Below are positions 18,901 through 24,830 of a stretch of 64,000 nt of DNA, piece after piece (positions within the stretch are counted from its first letter, which is position 1; each line of letters begins with the position of its first letter). Both the position numbers and the translations under genes were made by a program. Below the pieces are notes generated by a model, which was given only the letters and a program-made list of their open reading frames with translations, did no database searches and was not told the origin of the DNA. Origin of the DNA: DASRAJ01 sp035638255 (GTDB taxonomy: Bacteria > Bacteroidota > Bacteroidia > Chitinophagales > UBA10324); the NCBI GenBank assembly GCA_035638255.1, contig DASRAJ010000172.1:1-64000 (forward strand), written 5' to 3'.

Positions 18901-19177
18901 CGAATCCCTGCATCTCCGAAAAAAAACCGGTGCTGAGTGACGTGCCCCATATATCGGCAGAACCAAAAGGATACATCTTGAAGCTATACCCATCATACCT
19001 CACAAATCCCTGCTCTGTATAAATCCACAACAAACCGCTCTGGTCTTCCATCATCCTCGAGTTGCTGAAAGAGGCAGGTAACCCATCAAAGTGAGAGTAG
19101 CGCGTGAAGATGACGTCGTCTTGGGCGGTGGCAGTGAGCGCTGCTAAAAGAAGGAAGAGGGGCAGCGGGTTTTTCAT
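15947..19177 (-). CDS. Propeller-type sensor histidine kinase
   Basis: 1076 residues from ATG 19177 (MKNPLPLFLLLAALTATAQDD); the longer frame to 19264 adds 29 residues that overlap the TATCTTTG promoter (19207-19200). Propellers about 22-765 (GLLWIYTEQGFVRYDGYSFK, KNVWVGSMSGIKVF, NNLWLSSNLGLTRF), Y_Y_Y about 770-835 (LEGLDHDWVYCGNRAYVTYS), helix about 848-868, His in LHDEIGSTLSS (about 884), NNAAKYADC, KDDGKGF, GNGLLSM. The cytoplasmic half is nearly identical to 11970-15185 (KAPEAA.MLENITDSTTGMM, WMINTKNDRFDNIVDRM) while the sensor half differs much more, as if gene conversion keeps the kinase half uniform. No regulator lies beside it. It ends convergent with 15376. Confidence 0.95.
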   Translation of the reverse strand: MKNPLPLFLLLAALTATAQDDVIFTRYSHFDGLPASFSNSRMMEDQSGLLWIYTEQGFVRYDGYSFKMYPFGSADIWGTSLSTGFFSEMQGFERVFLTIDRVVFVYNPLVNGFERHDFNKLVREEKGENFSTLDDARNHCIWVSAGRNLFRLSYSGRIKQFDAPASPTKKYLLPSNKIIYKNWDDSILLFDITTEKFSTEYLKGAKEFGELYSDYYDNRDDYDKCELVSKVILSADAKKVFWFNKTSPVLPKVIAAPSPLVLPPGIYRIVTLTDSNNLWADLHGTGLVHVDLVTGAIDSIDVHIAGNPNKDYRITGIIEDRDHEIWASFASNGVMRVNVASGKVTQYLTVPGNPNSLWANSTFGIIYDGYGALWVNNPSFGLVKIEKQRNIFRTIVPLTNEFSNLSSRFEALDTRTLLPLDNDHLLAGTLANICDVNIKTGKVDLVRYDDHTVVQELNVIRAYGAAVADKRGNIIIGTWDGWLYTYNSHSKTCRAHYNIPGGPVNVSSGKAYRAMLLDSRNMLWIGSKQGLFRVQADSLIYSPSPRLQAVSLNDTGTGRISTERTIFAFMEDHNKNVWVGSMSGIKVFSPDGKITSYTHEVGKNSLSANEVRCFAEDNPDGSGGNIWIATIGGGLNKLDAGTHQFTAYTTKDGLPDNSVYTIIIDKENNLWLSSNLGLTRFNPTNPIVNTFTPFDGLQSYEFNTNAYCTMPGGELVFGGPKGLSVFKPEAIAVSAPVPNVLLSSFKVLGEETSLDSDVTRLSYKQDNLTFQFATTSYFRSAENQFAYRLEGLDHDWVYCGNRAYVTYSHVPPGDYTFRVKAANSSGIWNEKGVAYKISVSPPWWATWWFRIAAVLIIAAAIYLLYRYQLGQALKLQTIRNRIAGDLHDEIGSTLSSISIYSQVAKKEVTQKAPEAAAMLENITDSTTGMMDAMNDIVWMINTKNDRFDNIVDRMNAFANELLEAKNCNVHLRITPELQRLHLDMSQRKNLYLIFKEAINNAAKYADCRNVWIDISMNGSHKIMMSIKDDGKGFNINGESKGNGLLSMRKRAAELNGQFHFNSKIGEGTEMKLEFAL

Positions 19178-19388
19178 GGGTGGTGGAGGAAGAGGGTTCC
19201 AAAGATAATTGGTATGGGAGACAATTAGGCAAGACGTGGGAATATGATCAGGCGATGCCGGCATTATAAAGAGGTTACCGGACTTTAAGCAATTTGAGCA
19301 GCTACTGCGAAATGCTGACCTTTTTGACCAATAGCAATTATCAATCTAATCGAAGTCAATTCTCGTATTTTCGTCGGTAAAGTTTAAT

Positions 19389-20468
19389 ATGCCCGCACAA
19401 CAAGCTACCATCCTCATTCCCGACATCAGCGGATACACCGAGTTTGTAAGCAAAACGGAAATTGATCATAGCTCGCACATCCTGAATCAACTTCTTGAGA
19501 CCATCGTGCAATCCGTGAACGAAGATTTTGTGATCTCAGAAGTTGAAGGTGATGCTGTTCTGATGTACCGCACGGGAAATCCTCCTATGAAGAAAGAGAT
19601 CATTGATCAATGCGTAAAAATCTTCACTGCTTTTCACAATGAACTGCGTGAAATGAGCAACGACTCCATTTGCCAGTGTGGCGCCTGCAAGGGAATAATT
19701 AATCTCACACTAAAGTTTGTGGTCCACTTTGGAACAATATCAGAAATTAAGGTCGCGCGTTTTGTGAAAGCTTCCGGACTTGACATGGTAATTGCACATC
19801 GCCTGCTAAAAAATAGTATCGGGAGCCACGAGTATTTACTGGTGACGAAGAACTACCTCAATAATATTCCTGACGCGGATGAATTACATGAGCTTTCGTG
19901 GACCCCTTCAATGGAAGATTATTCTTCTATCGGTACGGTGGAATTTCATTTCGCTCTTCTTGCTCCTGTTAAAAAAATGATCCCTGAAATCCCCAGGCAG
20001 CATGATGCTGTTCCCTCTGATGATTCATCCGGAGTTTCAATTGAGATGGATGTCAACTTCAAAGATGTTTATGCTGTGCTGATAAATCCGGAAATGCGCA
20101 AATACTACGCAGGTGATGTGAGAGATGTAACATTCGATGCGCCTGTGCCCCTGTTAAGAGCAAAGCACTACTGCGTTTTCGACAACGTCACCGTGGAGAT
20201 TGAGCCTATGAACGTTGATATAAGCGAGCACGAAATCAAACTCGCCGAATACGAACGTATACCGGAGATGAATTACTACTCTGTGTTCACTTCAGTGGTA
20301 ACTAACCTTGGCAACAACCGATGCCGGCTCACCTATTATGTTTATCCCGAAGAAGGACACACCATTCCCCCGGAAATGAAAGCGATGATAATGGAAATGG
20401 GAAAAGCGGCGCAAAAGAATCTAAAGACACTGATGGAAAGCGGTGACCCCTTACCTGTGCTCGTTTGA
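19389..20468 (+). CDS. DUF2652 protein with cyclase-like and SRPBCC domains
   Basis: 359 residues, cytoplasmic. N-terminal about 1-195 is DUF2652, which resembles the fold of class III nucleotide cyclases (ILIPDISGYTEFV at the metal-Asp position, VEGDAVLMY later). A Cys cluster SICQCGACKG at about 96-105 may bind metal. C-terminal about 210-350 resembles an SRPBCC/polyketide-cyclase fold (VNFKDVYAVLINPEMRKYYAG, YYVYPEEG). The DUF2652-SRPBCC pairing is usual in Bacteroidota, and the substrate is not known. Whether it makes a cyclic nucleotide cannot be judged, as the second metal Asp (normally in a GD segment) is present only as EGDA. It stands alone, with no operon link. Confidence 0.8.
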   Translation: MPAQQATILIPDISGYTEFVSKTEIDHSSHILNQLLETIVQSVNEDFVISEVEGDAVLMYRTGNPPMKKEIIDQCVKIFTAFHNELREMSNDSICQCGACKGIINLTLKFVVHFGTISEIKVARFVKASGLDMVIAHRLLKNSIGSHEYLLVTKNYLNNIPDADELHELSWTPSMEDYSSIGTVEFHFALLAPVKKMIPEIPRQHDAVPSDDSSGVSIEMDVNFKDVYAVLINPEMRKYYAGDVRDVTFDAPVPLLRAKHYCVFDNVTVEIEPMNVDISEHEIKLAEYERIPEMNYYSVFTSVVTNLGNNRCRLTYYVYPEEGHTIPPEMKAMIMEMGKAAQKNLKTLMESGDPLPVLV

Positions 20469-20591
20469 AGTTAGGCTTTTGTGTAGCGAATGAGTGCGAC
20501 GGAATGTACGAGAAAAAGTTCTCGGGGCAGATGTTTTCTTATGAATGACTTTTGAATTTTCATTAAGTTTGTAGGACAAATTTCAAAAGTA

Positions 20592-20813
20592 ATGAGCCAT
20601 TCATTTATTGAAAAAATTAAAAAACTTCCTCCGGAAAAACTACAGTCAGCGGAAGATTATGTTGACTTCCTTCTCAGCAAGAATAAAAAGAATGGAATGA
20701 AAGCGAATGGCAATAAGAAAAAACGGGGTGGGCTAGGAATATGGAAAGGGAAAGGGAAAATGGCTAAAGACTTTGATGCACCGCTTGAGATGTTCAAAGA
20801 ATATCAGCCATGA
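20592..20813 (+). CDS. DUF2281-type antitoxin
   Basis: 73 residues, basic. FIEKIKKLPPEKLQSAEDYVDFLLSK is the DUF2281 signature found in small antitoxins next to PIN toxins; the C-terminal part (GLGIWKGKGKMAKDFDAPLEMFKEY) is the toxin-wrapping tail. The stop overlaps the start of the next gene (ATGA at 20810-20813). The toxin is broken, so this is probably an orphan. Confidence 0.82.
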   Translation: MSHSFIEKIKKLPPEKLQSAEDYVDFLLSKNKKNGMKANGNKKKRGGLGIWKGKGKMAKDFDAPLEMFKEYQP

Positions 20814-21025
20814 ATGTTCTGCTTGATACCCACACTCTCCTCTGGTATTTTGAGAACAACAGAAAGCTACCCGGTAAAATAATTTCTATAATTGATAGTA
20901 CATCAAACGATGTTTTTCTCAGCGATGCATCTGTATTTGAAATGGCAATAAAAATTTCAATAGGGAAGCTTCAACTTTCAATTCCCTTTTCAAATCTTCC
21001 ATACGCAGGTTGTTTGCTGCGGTAG
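20810..21025 (+). pseudogene. Truncated PIN-domain toxin (VapC-like)
   Basis: The first about 65 residues of a PIN toxin (MNVLLDTHTLLWYFENN, first catalytic Asp at 6; SVFEMAIKISIGKLQL with the conserved Glu), then an abrupt end in PYAGCLLR. Full VapC proteins of this type have about 125-130 residues and carry two more acidic residues, absent here. The sequence after the break does not continue the domain in any frame. Read as an inactive remnant. Confidence 0.8.
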
Positions 21026-21068
21026 GCTTATTCGAGTCCGCTTCGTGAGGCACTACCGGGTTGCCTAT

Positions 21069-21635
21069 TTACTGATAACTTGATCCGGTTATTGTGACAT
21101 CCACATCACCGCGAGAGATAGGATAACATTTACTTGAAATGTCTCCCACCACGGTCGTAACACCGGGATAAACTACAGCATGACCAGTGTTATAATGCCA
21201 GGTAAACGTTCCATCGTCGGAAACAAAATCTACGTGGTAATCAATACTGATGGTATCACCGCCTCCGAGAAGGTTATCAAAGGATAGGGTAACCGGGCAA
21301 TACCAATTATTGACACATTCATCAATAGAGTTTGAGTCTGCATACTCATCTTGTTCAAACTTGGCCGAGACCACTGTTTCACCAAAGTGCGGACTTCCTG
21401 CAACGGTATCTTCAACATAATCTTCATCAATATAGTTAACGGTATCGAGAAAGCAGCAGGTGCCATTATCTATTGTTGCCAAAGGATCATAGTTTGCTGC
21501 ATTGGGATCAATGCATCCATACTCCGGGTTCTGCGGAGGGCTTTGTCTTCCGCAGTCAGAAGATAAGCAGATAAGAGCCATTACGATGATTAGCAAAAAA
21601 GATCGCGCTGAATGATTTGAATGGGAAGAGTTCAT
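21069..21635 (-). CDS. Secreted protein with GCxDPNAxNYDP motif
   Basis: 188 residues. Signal segment about 12-28 (SFLLIIVMALICLSSDCG), possibly lipidated at the Cys, though Asp at -1 is unusual. Residues 41-60 carry YGCIDPNAANYDPLATIDNG..C, a short Cys-bounded repeat well known from Bacteroidota surface proteins. The rest is beta-rich with an acidic central part (YIDEDYVEDTVAG) and no recognised domain. It faces the broken toxin at its 3' end; the start codon at 21635 lacks a strong ribosome binding site. Confidence 0.7.
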   Translation of the reverse strand: MNSSHSNHSARSFLLIIVMALICLSSDCGRQSPPQNPEYGCIDPNAANYDPLATIDNGTCCFLDTVNYIDEDYVEDTVAGSPHFGETVVSAKFEQDEYADSNSIDECVNNWYCPVTLSFDNLLGGGDTISIDYHVDFVSDDGTFTWHYNTGHAVVYPGVTTVVGDISSKCYPISRGDVDVTITGSSYQ

Positions 21636-21793
21636 TGATTCAGGTTTTGATTGGAGAATCTAAGGTAGGATTTTTTTCCGTTGTTGGTGAGGTTCCGGGT
21701 TTAGGTAATTCGGGAGCGATCAATAGCCGCCCTTCAAAAATGGAGCAACGCAATAGTCTGGCTGCGCTTCACGGCATGCCTGTACTCGCCGCA

Positions 21794-22636
21794 TCAATAA
21801 ATGATTACTTTCTTTTTTAGCGACACCGTCTCCGATACCAATGAGACAATATATACTCCTGAATGAAGCGAATGAAATTGAAACTGCATTGCCGTTGTGT
21901 TGTGAGTTTCGAATACCTGCTGTCCCTGCAAGTTGAACAGTGCTAATGAAAATGATGAATAAATATTTCGCAACGATAACACTCCGTGCACGGGATCAAA
22001 ATTGATTTTTGCATCTGTTGCCGTTTCTCCGATGCCTGTTGGCAGCTCATAGTGAACAGTCAACTGAACATCATCAACTTCGGCACTATCATTCACCCCT
22101 GAGTTCGTGTTGCGGGCAGAAACGAAAACACCGAACGTTGGCGAGTTTACTTCTTGTGGAGTCCAGGTAGTATCCCACAAATCAAAAACACCTCCGTAAA
22201 ATACCACCGTTATTCCGGTAGACCACAAATCAGGGTACGCTTTATTCTCACCTATCGCAATATTGTCTTTCATCAACATCACCGAAGAATCCTTCACGTA
22301 ACCATTTGCAGATCGCCGGATCACTGCCGGCTCAATCCCGGTGATGATGGCATTATTGGGAATGCTGAATCCATAATTACTCGTCATGATACCGCGTGTG
22401 AAGAAGCAGACTGTTTGAAAGCAATCAGGATATTGCATCACGTTGCATGATGCCCACACGTCATCAGGATTAATGGCATTGGAAAGATTATTCCACTCAG
22501 AGCCTGCACATGTGAGGCACCCTGCGTATTGTTCATTCACAGTGAGTGCAATGTTTGGCCCCTGAGAATATTGTTGCGAGAAGATTCTTGTTTCAGAAAT
22601 TAAAAACAAAATGAGAAAGGATATGATTGTTTTCAT
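21794..22636 (-). CDS. Secreted protein with T9SS sorting domain
   Basis: 280 residues from ATG 22636 (MKTIISFLILFLISETRIFSQ signal peptide). The central part about 25-200 is beta-rich with a Cys pair (YAGCLTCAGSEWNNLSNA) and a Concanavalin-like pattern (AIITGIEPAVIRRSANGYV, VDDVQLTVHYE), common in gliding or adhesion proteins. The C-terminal about 70 residues form a type A T9SS signal (SLALFNLQGQQVFE, LHSGVYIVSLVSE, KKKVIIY). Function unknown. Six in-frame upstream codons to 22654 are open, but the Met chosen gives a normal signal peptide. Confidence 0.78.
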   Translation of the reverse strand: MKTIISFLILFLISETRIFSQQYSQGPNIALTVNEQYAGCLTCAGSEWNNLSNAINPDDVWASCNVMQYPDCFQTVCFFTRGIMTSNYGFSIPNNAIITGIEPAVIRRSANGYVKDSSVMLMKDNIAIGENKAYPDLWSTGITVVFYGGVFDLWDTTWTPQEVNSPTFGVFVSARNTNSGVNDSAEVDDVQLTVHYELPTGIGETATDAKINFDPVHGVLSLRNIYSSFSLALFNLQGQQVFETHNTTAMQFQFHSLHSGVYIVSLVSETVSLKKKVIIY

Positions 22637-22686
22637 CTTGCCAAGGTACTGCAATTTAGAAATTTGAACTACCGAAGTATCAACCT

Positions 22687-22751
22687 GTGGAAGTTGCTAA
22701 GGATTTAGATATGGGAGTGAACGCGAGATTGGTAGTGAAGTTGGTGGCGAT
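22687..22751 (+). repeat. Left member of island-flanking inverted pair
   Basis: 65 bp, 55 of 65 positions the same as the reverse complement of 27846-27911. Both copies keep an open frame (..VAKDxDxGVNARLxVKxVAI) that ends in TAA within four codons, so they are C-terminal pieces of the same protein family, which I do not recognise. Confidence 0.75.
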
Positions 22752-22846
22752 TTAAAAGGTTGGTAAGGAATGGATGAAAAAAACACCGAGAGATTGGCAC
22801 TTTTTGTTTGCTTTGTGGTGGCTTAAGAAGGCACAGGTCTGGCTCC

Positions 22847-22888
22847 CCGCATTGGAGTGTCGCTAAGACCTGCGCCGGTGAGGGGCAC
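22847..22888. repeat. GCTAAGACTGGC-type small repeat, copy 1 (diverged)
   Basis: AGGTCTGGCT..., then GCTAAGACCTGCGCCGGTGA. It lines up with 23816-23865 and 42509-42562. AGGTCT and AGACCT can pair, giving a stem of about 6-9 bp. Confidence 0.55.
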
Positions 22889-23013
22889 GCGAACCCTCTC
22901 AAAAAAAATTTGCTTAACTGCATTCGCGCGCGAGTTTGAGGGTTTTTTTCTGCTTGTAGGAAAACCAGTCTGGCTTTCGAAACAGAGAGAAAAATTTTTT
23001 AACAGAAAATACT

Positions 23014-23814
23014 ATGGCTGTCGCTGCCCTTACAGGAATGATAGAAGAGCGTGTAACCCAACTGACGAAAAAGTTCGTTATAAAAAAACTTTTTTCAGGA
23101 CGCACCTTAGATGATTATAAAAATAAAGATTCAGTTGAAAAAATTACTAAAAGATATAGCGAAAGCGTCAATGATATAAATAAAGCAATAATGTTCAGTA
23201 TAGGTTTTAGTCTTATTGCTTTTTATGCTTATCTCGTTCTCCCCAAAAATGGAACATTGGAAGTACCTCTTATTGGACTAAGCTTATCTCGAGAACAATG
23301 GATTAAAATTGCTCCTCTCATTTTATTGATTCTGCAAATTTTTATGCTGTCTTCTCTAATTTGGTTCCTTGTTTTGCGGTTATCTCTGAAGGTTATTGAA
23401 AGTGAAACGTTCGATACATCTGGATTAGTTGAAAATAATGACAATAAAAAAATCAATCTCACAGAGGAAAATCTCAAATTCCCGAATCTAAATAATGTTC
23501 TCCTTACAGGAATTATCGGTCACTTATGGATCATATTCAGCATTGCGAGCGTTATTAAATATCGGTTAAATAGGATATGGTATTATCCTTTGGTTATAGT
23601 GACGGTTGCAACTTTGGTAAGTCCCTTAATAGTATCCTTCTTTTTTGTTAGCAAACTATTTGCTATGGGAAATTTGATACTTGCTATCGTATATAGTTTG
23701 TTTTTTCTTTCATGTTTAATACTTTATATAGCATTATTCTTAATGATGCTTTTGTTAGGGGCAAATCTTGGATGGCGGAGTTCAGAATGGCATGAGTCTA
23801 TCGAGAAAAATTAG
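23014..23814 (+). CDS. Polytopic membrane protein of unknown function
   Basis: 266 residues. A basic N-terminus of about 50 residues (EERVTQLTKKFVIKKLFSG), then five predicted helices at about 61-80, 99-125, 163-185, 192-215 and 220-248. The short hydrophilic loop between helices 2 and 3 (ESETFDTSGLVENNDNKKI) is rich in Asn and Lys. No family recognised. Base composition is AT-rich like the next three genes, so it belongs to the same island. It is enclosed by two copies of the small GCTAAGAC repeat (22847, 23816), which may mark its insertion as a unit. Confidence 0.7.
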   Translation: MAVAALTGMIEERVTQLTKKFVIKKLFSGRTLDDYKNKDSVEKITKRYSESVNDINKAIMFSIGFSLIAFYAYLVLPKNGTLEVPLIGLSLSREQWIKIAPLILLILQIFMLSSLIWFLVLRLSLKVIESETFDTSGLVENNDNKKINLTEENLKFPNLNNVLLTGIIGHLWIIFSIASVIKYRLNRIWYYPLVIVTVATLVSPLIVSFFFVSKLFAMGNLILAIVYSLFFLSCLILYIALFLMMLLLGANLGWRSSEWHESIEKN

Positions 23815-23815
23815 G

Positions 23816-23865
23816 GAAGTCTGGCTGCGCTTCTGAGCCTGTGCTAAGACTGGCACCAGTTGGGG
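23816..23865. repeat. GCTAAGACTGGC-type small repeat, copy 2
   Basis: AAGTCTGGCTGCGCTTCTGA, then GCCTGTGCTAAGACTGGCAC and CAGTTGGGG. Very close to 42509-42562. The inner arms GTCTGGC and the AGAC part can fold into a hairpin. It begins directly after the stop of 23014. Confidence 0.7.
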
Positions 23866-23975
23866 AATATTGAAAGGCCTGATCTTAAGTTTGAATTTTT
23901 ATCTTTGATGGAAATTAGCTAAATGTTTGTTTAGAGAAGGTATGAGACGGGGTGGTCTATAAACTTACAAAACTG

Positions 23976-24368
23976 ATGAATTTACTTATTCCAAAAGACA
24001 GAGCAATTAACATTTTAAGGCAAAGAATTTCTGACCTCAACGATTTCCACTTTAATTCAAAAGCGTGGAAAGATAGAACCATCCTAGATGTAAAGGAAAT
24101 TTTTGGAGAGTTCTCTAATCAATGGCTTCAAGTTTACGGACTTAACTTTGAAACTTATGTTTCAACTGAAAAGCAGAAAGTTCTTAATGAAGGAAAACAA
24201 ACTGCTAATATTCTTCTTTACTCATACATTGACTTCATTAACGAATATTCACAAATAGGTGAGCAAAAGGAAGTAGTTAAGGAACAATGCTTTGAAGAAA
24301 AATTTATGAGCTTGCTCAAGAAGTGGAATGAGCTTGTTCCTGACTACAATGATCTAATAAATAAATAA
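23976..24368 (+). CDS. Hypothetical protein in ROCO island
   Basis: 130 residues from ATG 23976 (MNLLIPKDRAINILRQRISD); a GTG at 23952 would add eight residues. Acidic and helical, no signal or membrane segment. The middle has FGEFSNQWLQVYGLNFETYV and the end a Trp-Asn-rich helix (LLKKWNELVPDYNDLINK). Not recognised. 35 nt before the coiled-coil membrane protein and on the same strand, so likely in one transcript with it and with the ROCO gene. Confidence 0.65.
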   Translation: MNLLIPKDRAINILRQRISDLNDFHFNSKAWKDRTILDVKEIFGEFSNQWLQVYGLNFETYVSTEKQKVLNEGKQTANILLYSYIDFINEYSQIGEQKEVVKEQCFEEKFMSLLKKWNELVPDYNDLINK

Positions 24369-24403
24369 ATAAATATAGAAATAAAATCAAGGAAACTGAA
24401 AAA

Positions 24404-24730
24404 ATGCATGAAGAGATAAGCAATCGGGATAACGAGATTGATCGCATGAAGGAGAATACAATTCAACTTGACAATGTCTCTTTTAAAAAATTATGGTCTG
24501 CTTTAATAAGCCTACCAATAGGAAAATTAATTGGCGTGGGTTCAACTTTAATTGCAGTCCTAATTGGAGTATTCACTCTTGGATCACTTTACGAAAGAAC
24601 AGGTGCGAACAACGAACTATTTGACTTACGAAATTCAAGTAAAGAATTACAAGATCAAAATGTGCAATTGAAAGATAGTTATGACAGTTTGAAAATTGAA
24701 ATGAAAAATATAAAAGACACAGCCAAATGA
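24404..24730 (+). CDS. Single-helix membrane protein with coiled coil
   Basis: 108 residues. A cytosolic charged N-terminus 1-40 (ISNRDNEIDRMKENTIQLD), one membrane helix about 44-66 (LIGVGSTLIAVLIGVFTLGS), then a heptad-like coiled coil about 70-105 (NELFDLRNSSKELQDQNVQL). It could be an anchor or adaptor for the ROCO protein 100 nt downstream. Its TGA overlaps an ATG of a 26-codon ORF (24727-24807). No homologue recognised. Confidence 0.65.
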   Translation: MHEEISNRDNEIDRMKENTIQLDNVSFKKLWSALISLPIGKLIGVGSTLIAVLIGVFTLGSLYERTGANNELFDLRNSSKELQDQNVQLKDSYDSLKIEMKNIKDTAK

Positions 24731-24807
24731 TAACAAGAATCACTGTCCTTTTTTTAGGTGCTGGGATTCCAGTTAGGGGAGGACACGAACTATGGGCAAA
24801 TAATTAA
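24727..24807 (+). CDS. Possible 26-residue peptide before the ROCO gene
   Basis: ATGA overlap with the previous gene, then MITRITVLFLGAGIPVRGGH and six more residues. It may be the remains of a longer gene or a translation-coupling leader. Little can be said; low confidence. Confidence 0.25.
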   Translation: MITRITVLFLGAGIPVRGGHELWANN

Positions 24808-24830
24808 TATCAGATTAAATTACACAAATA

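Larger units (their letters stand above)
22637..23013. other. Intergenic region, left edge of the AT-rich island
   Basis: No full gene. 22687-22751 encodes VEVAKDLDMGVNARLVVKLV and a stop soon after, the tail of a lost gene whose second copy lies inverted at 27846-27911. A GCTAAGAC-type repeat is at 22847-22888. The DNA becomes clearly more AT-rich from about 23.0 kb on. Confidence 0.65.

Noticed and set aside
22847..22888. GCTAAGAC repeats considered as integron attC sites
   Set aside because: They lack paired RYYYAAC/GTTRRRY core sites and there is no integrase in the window.
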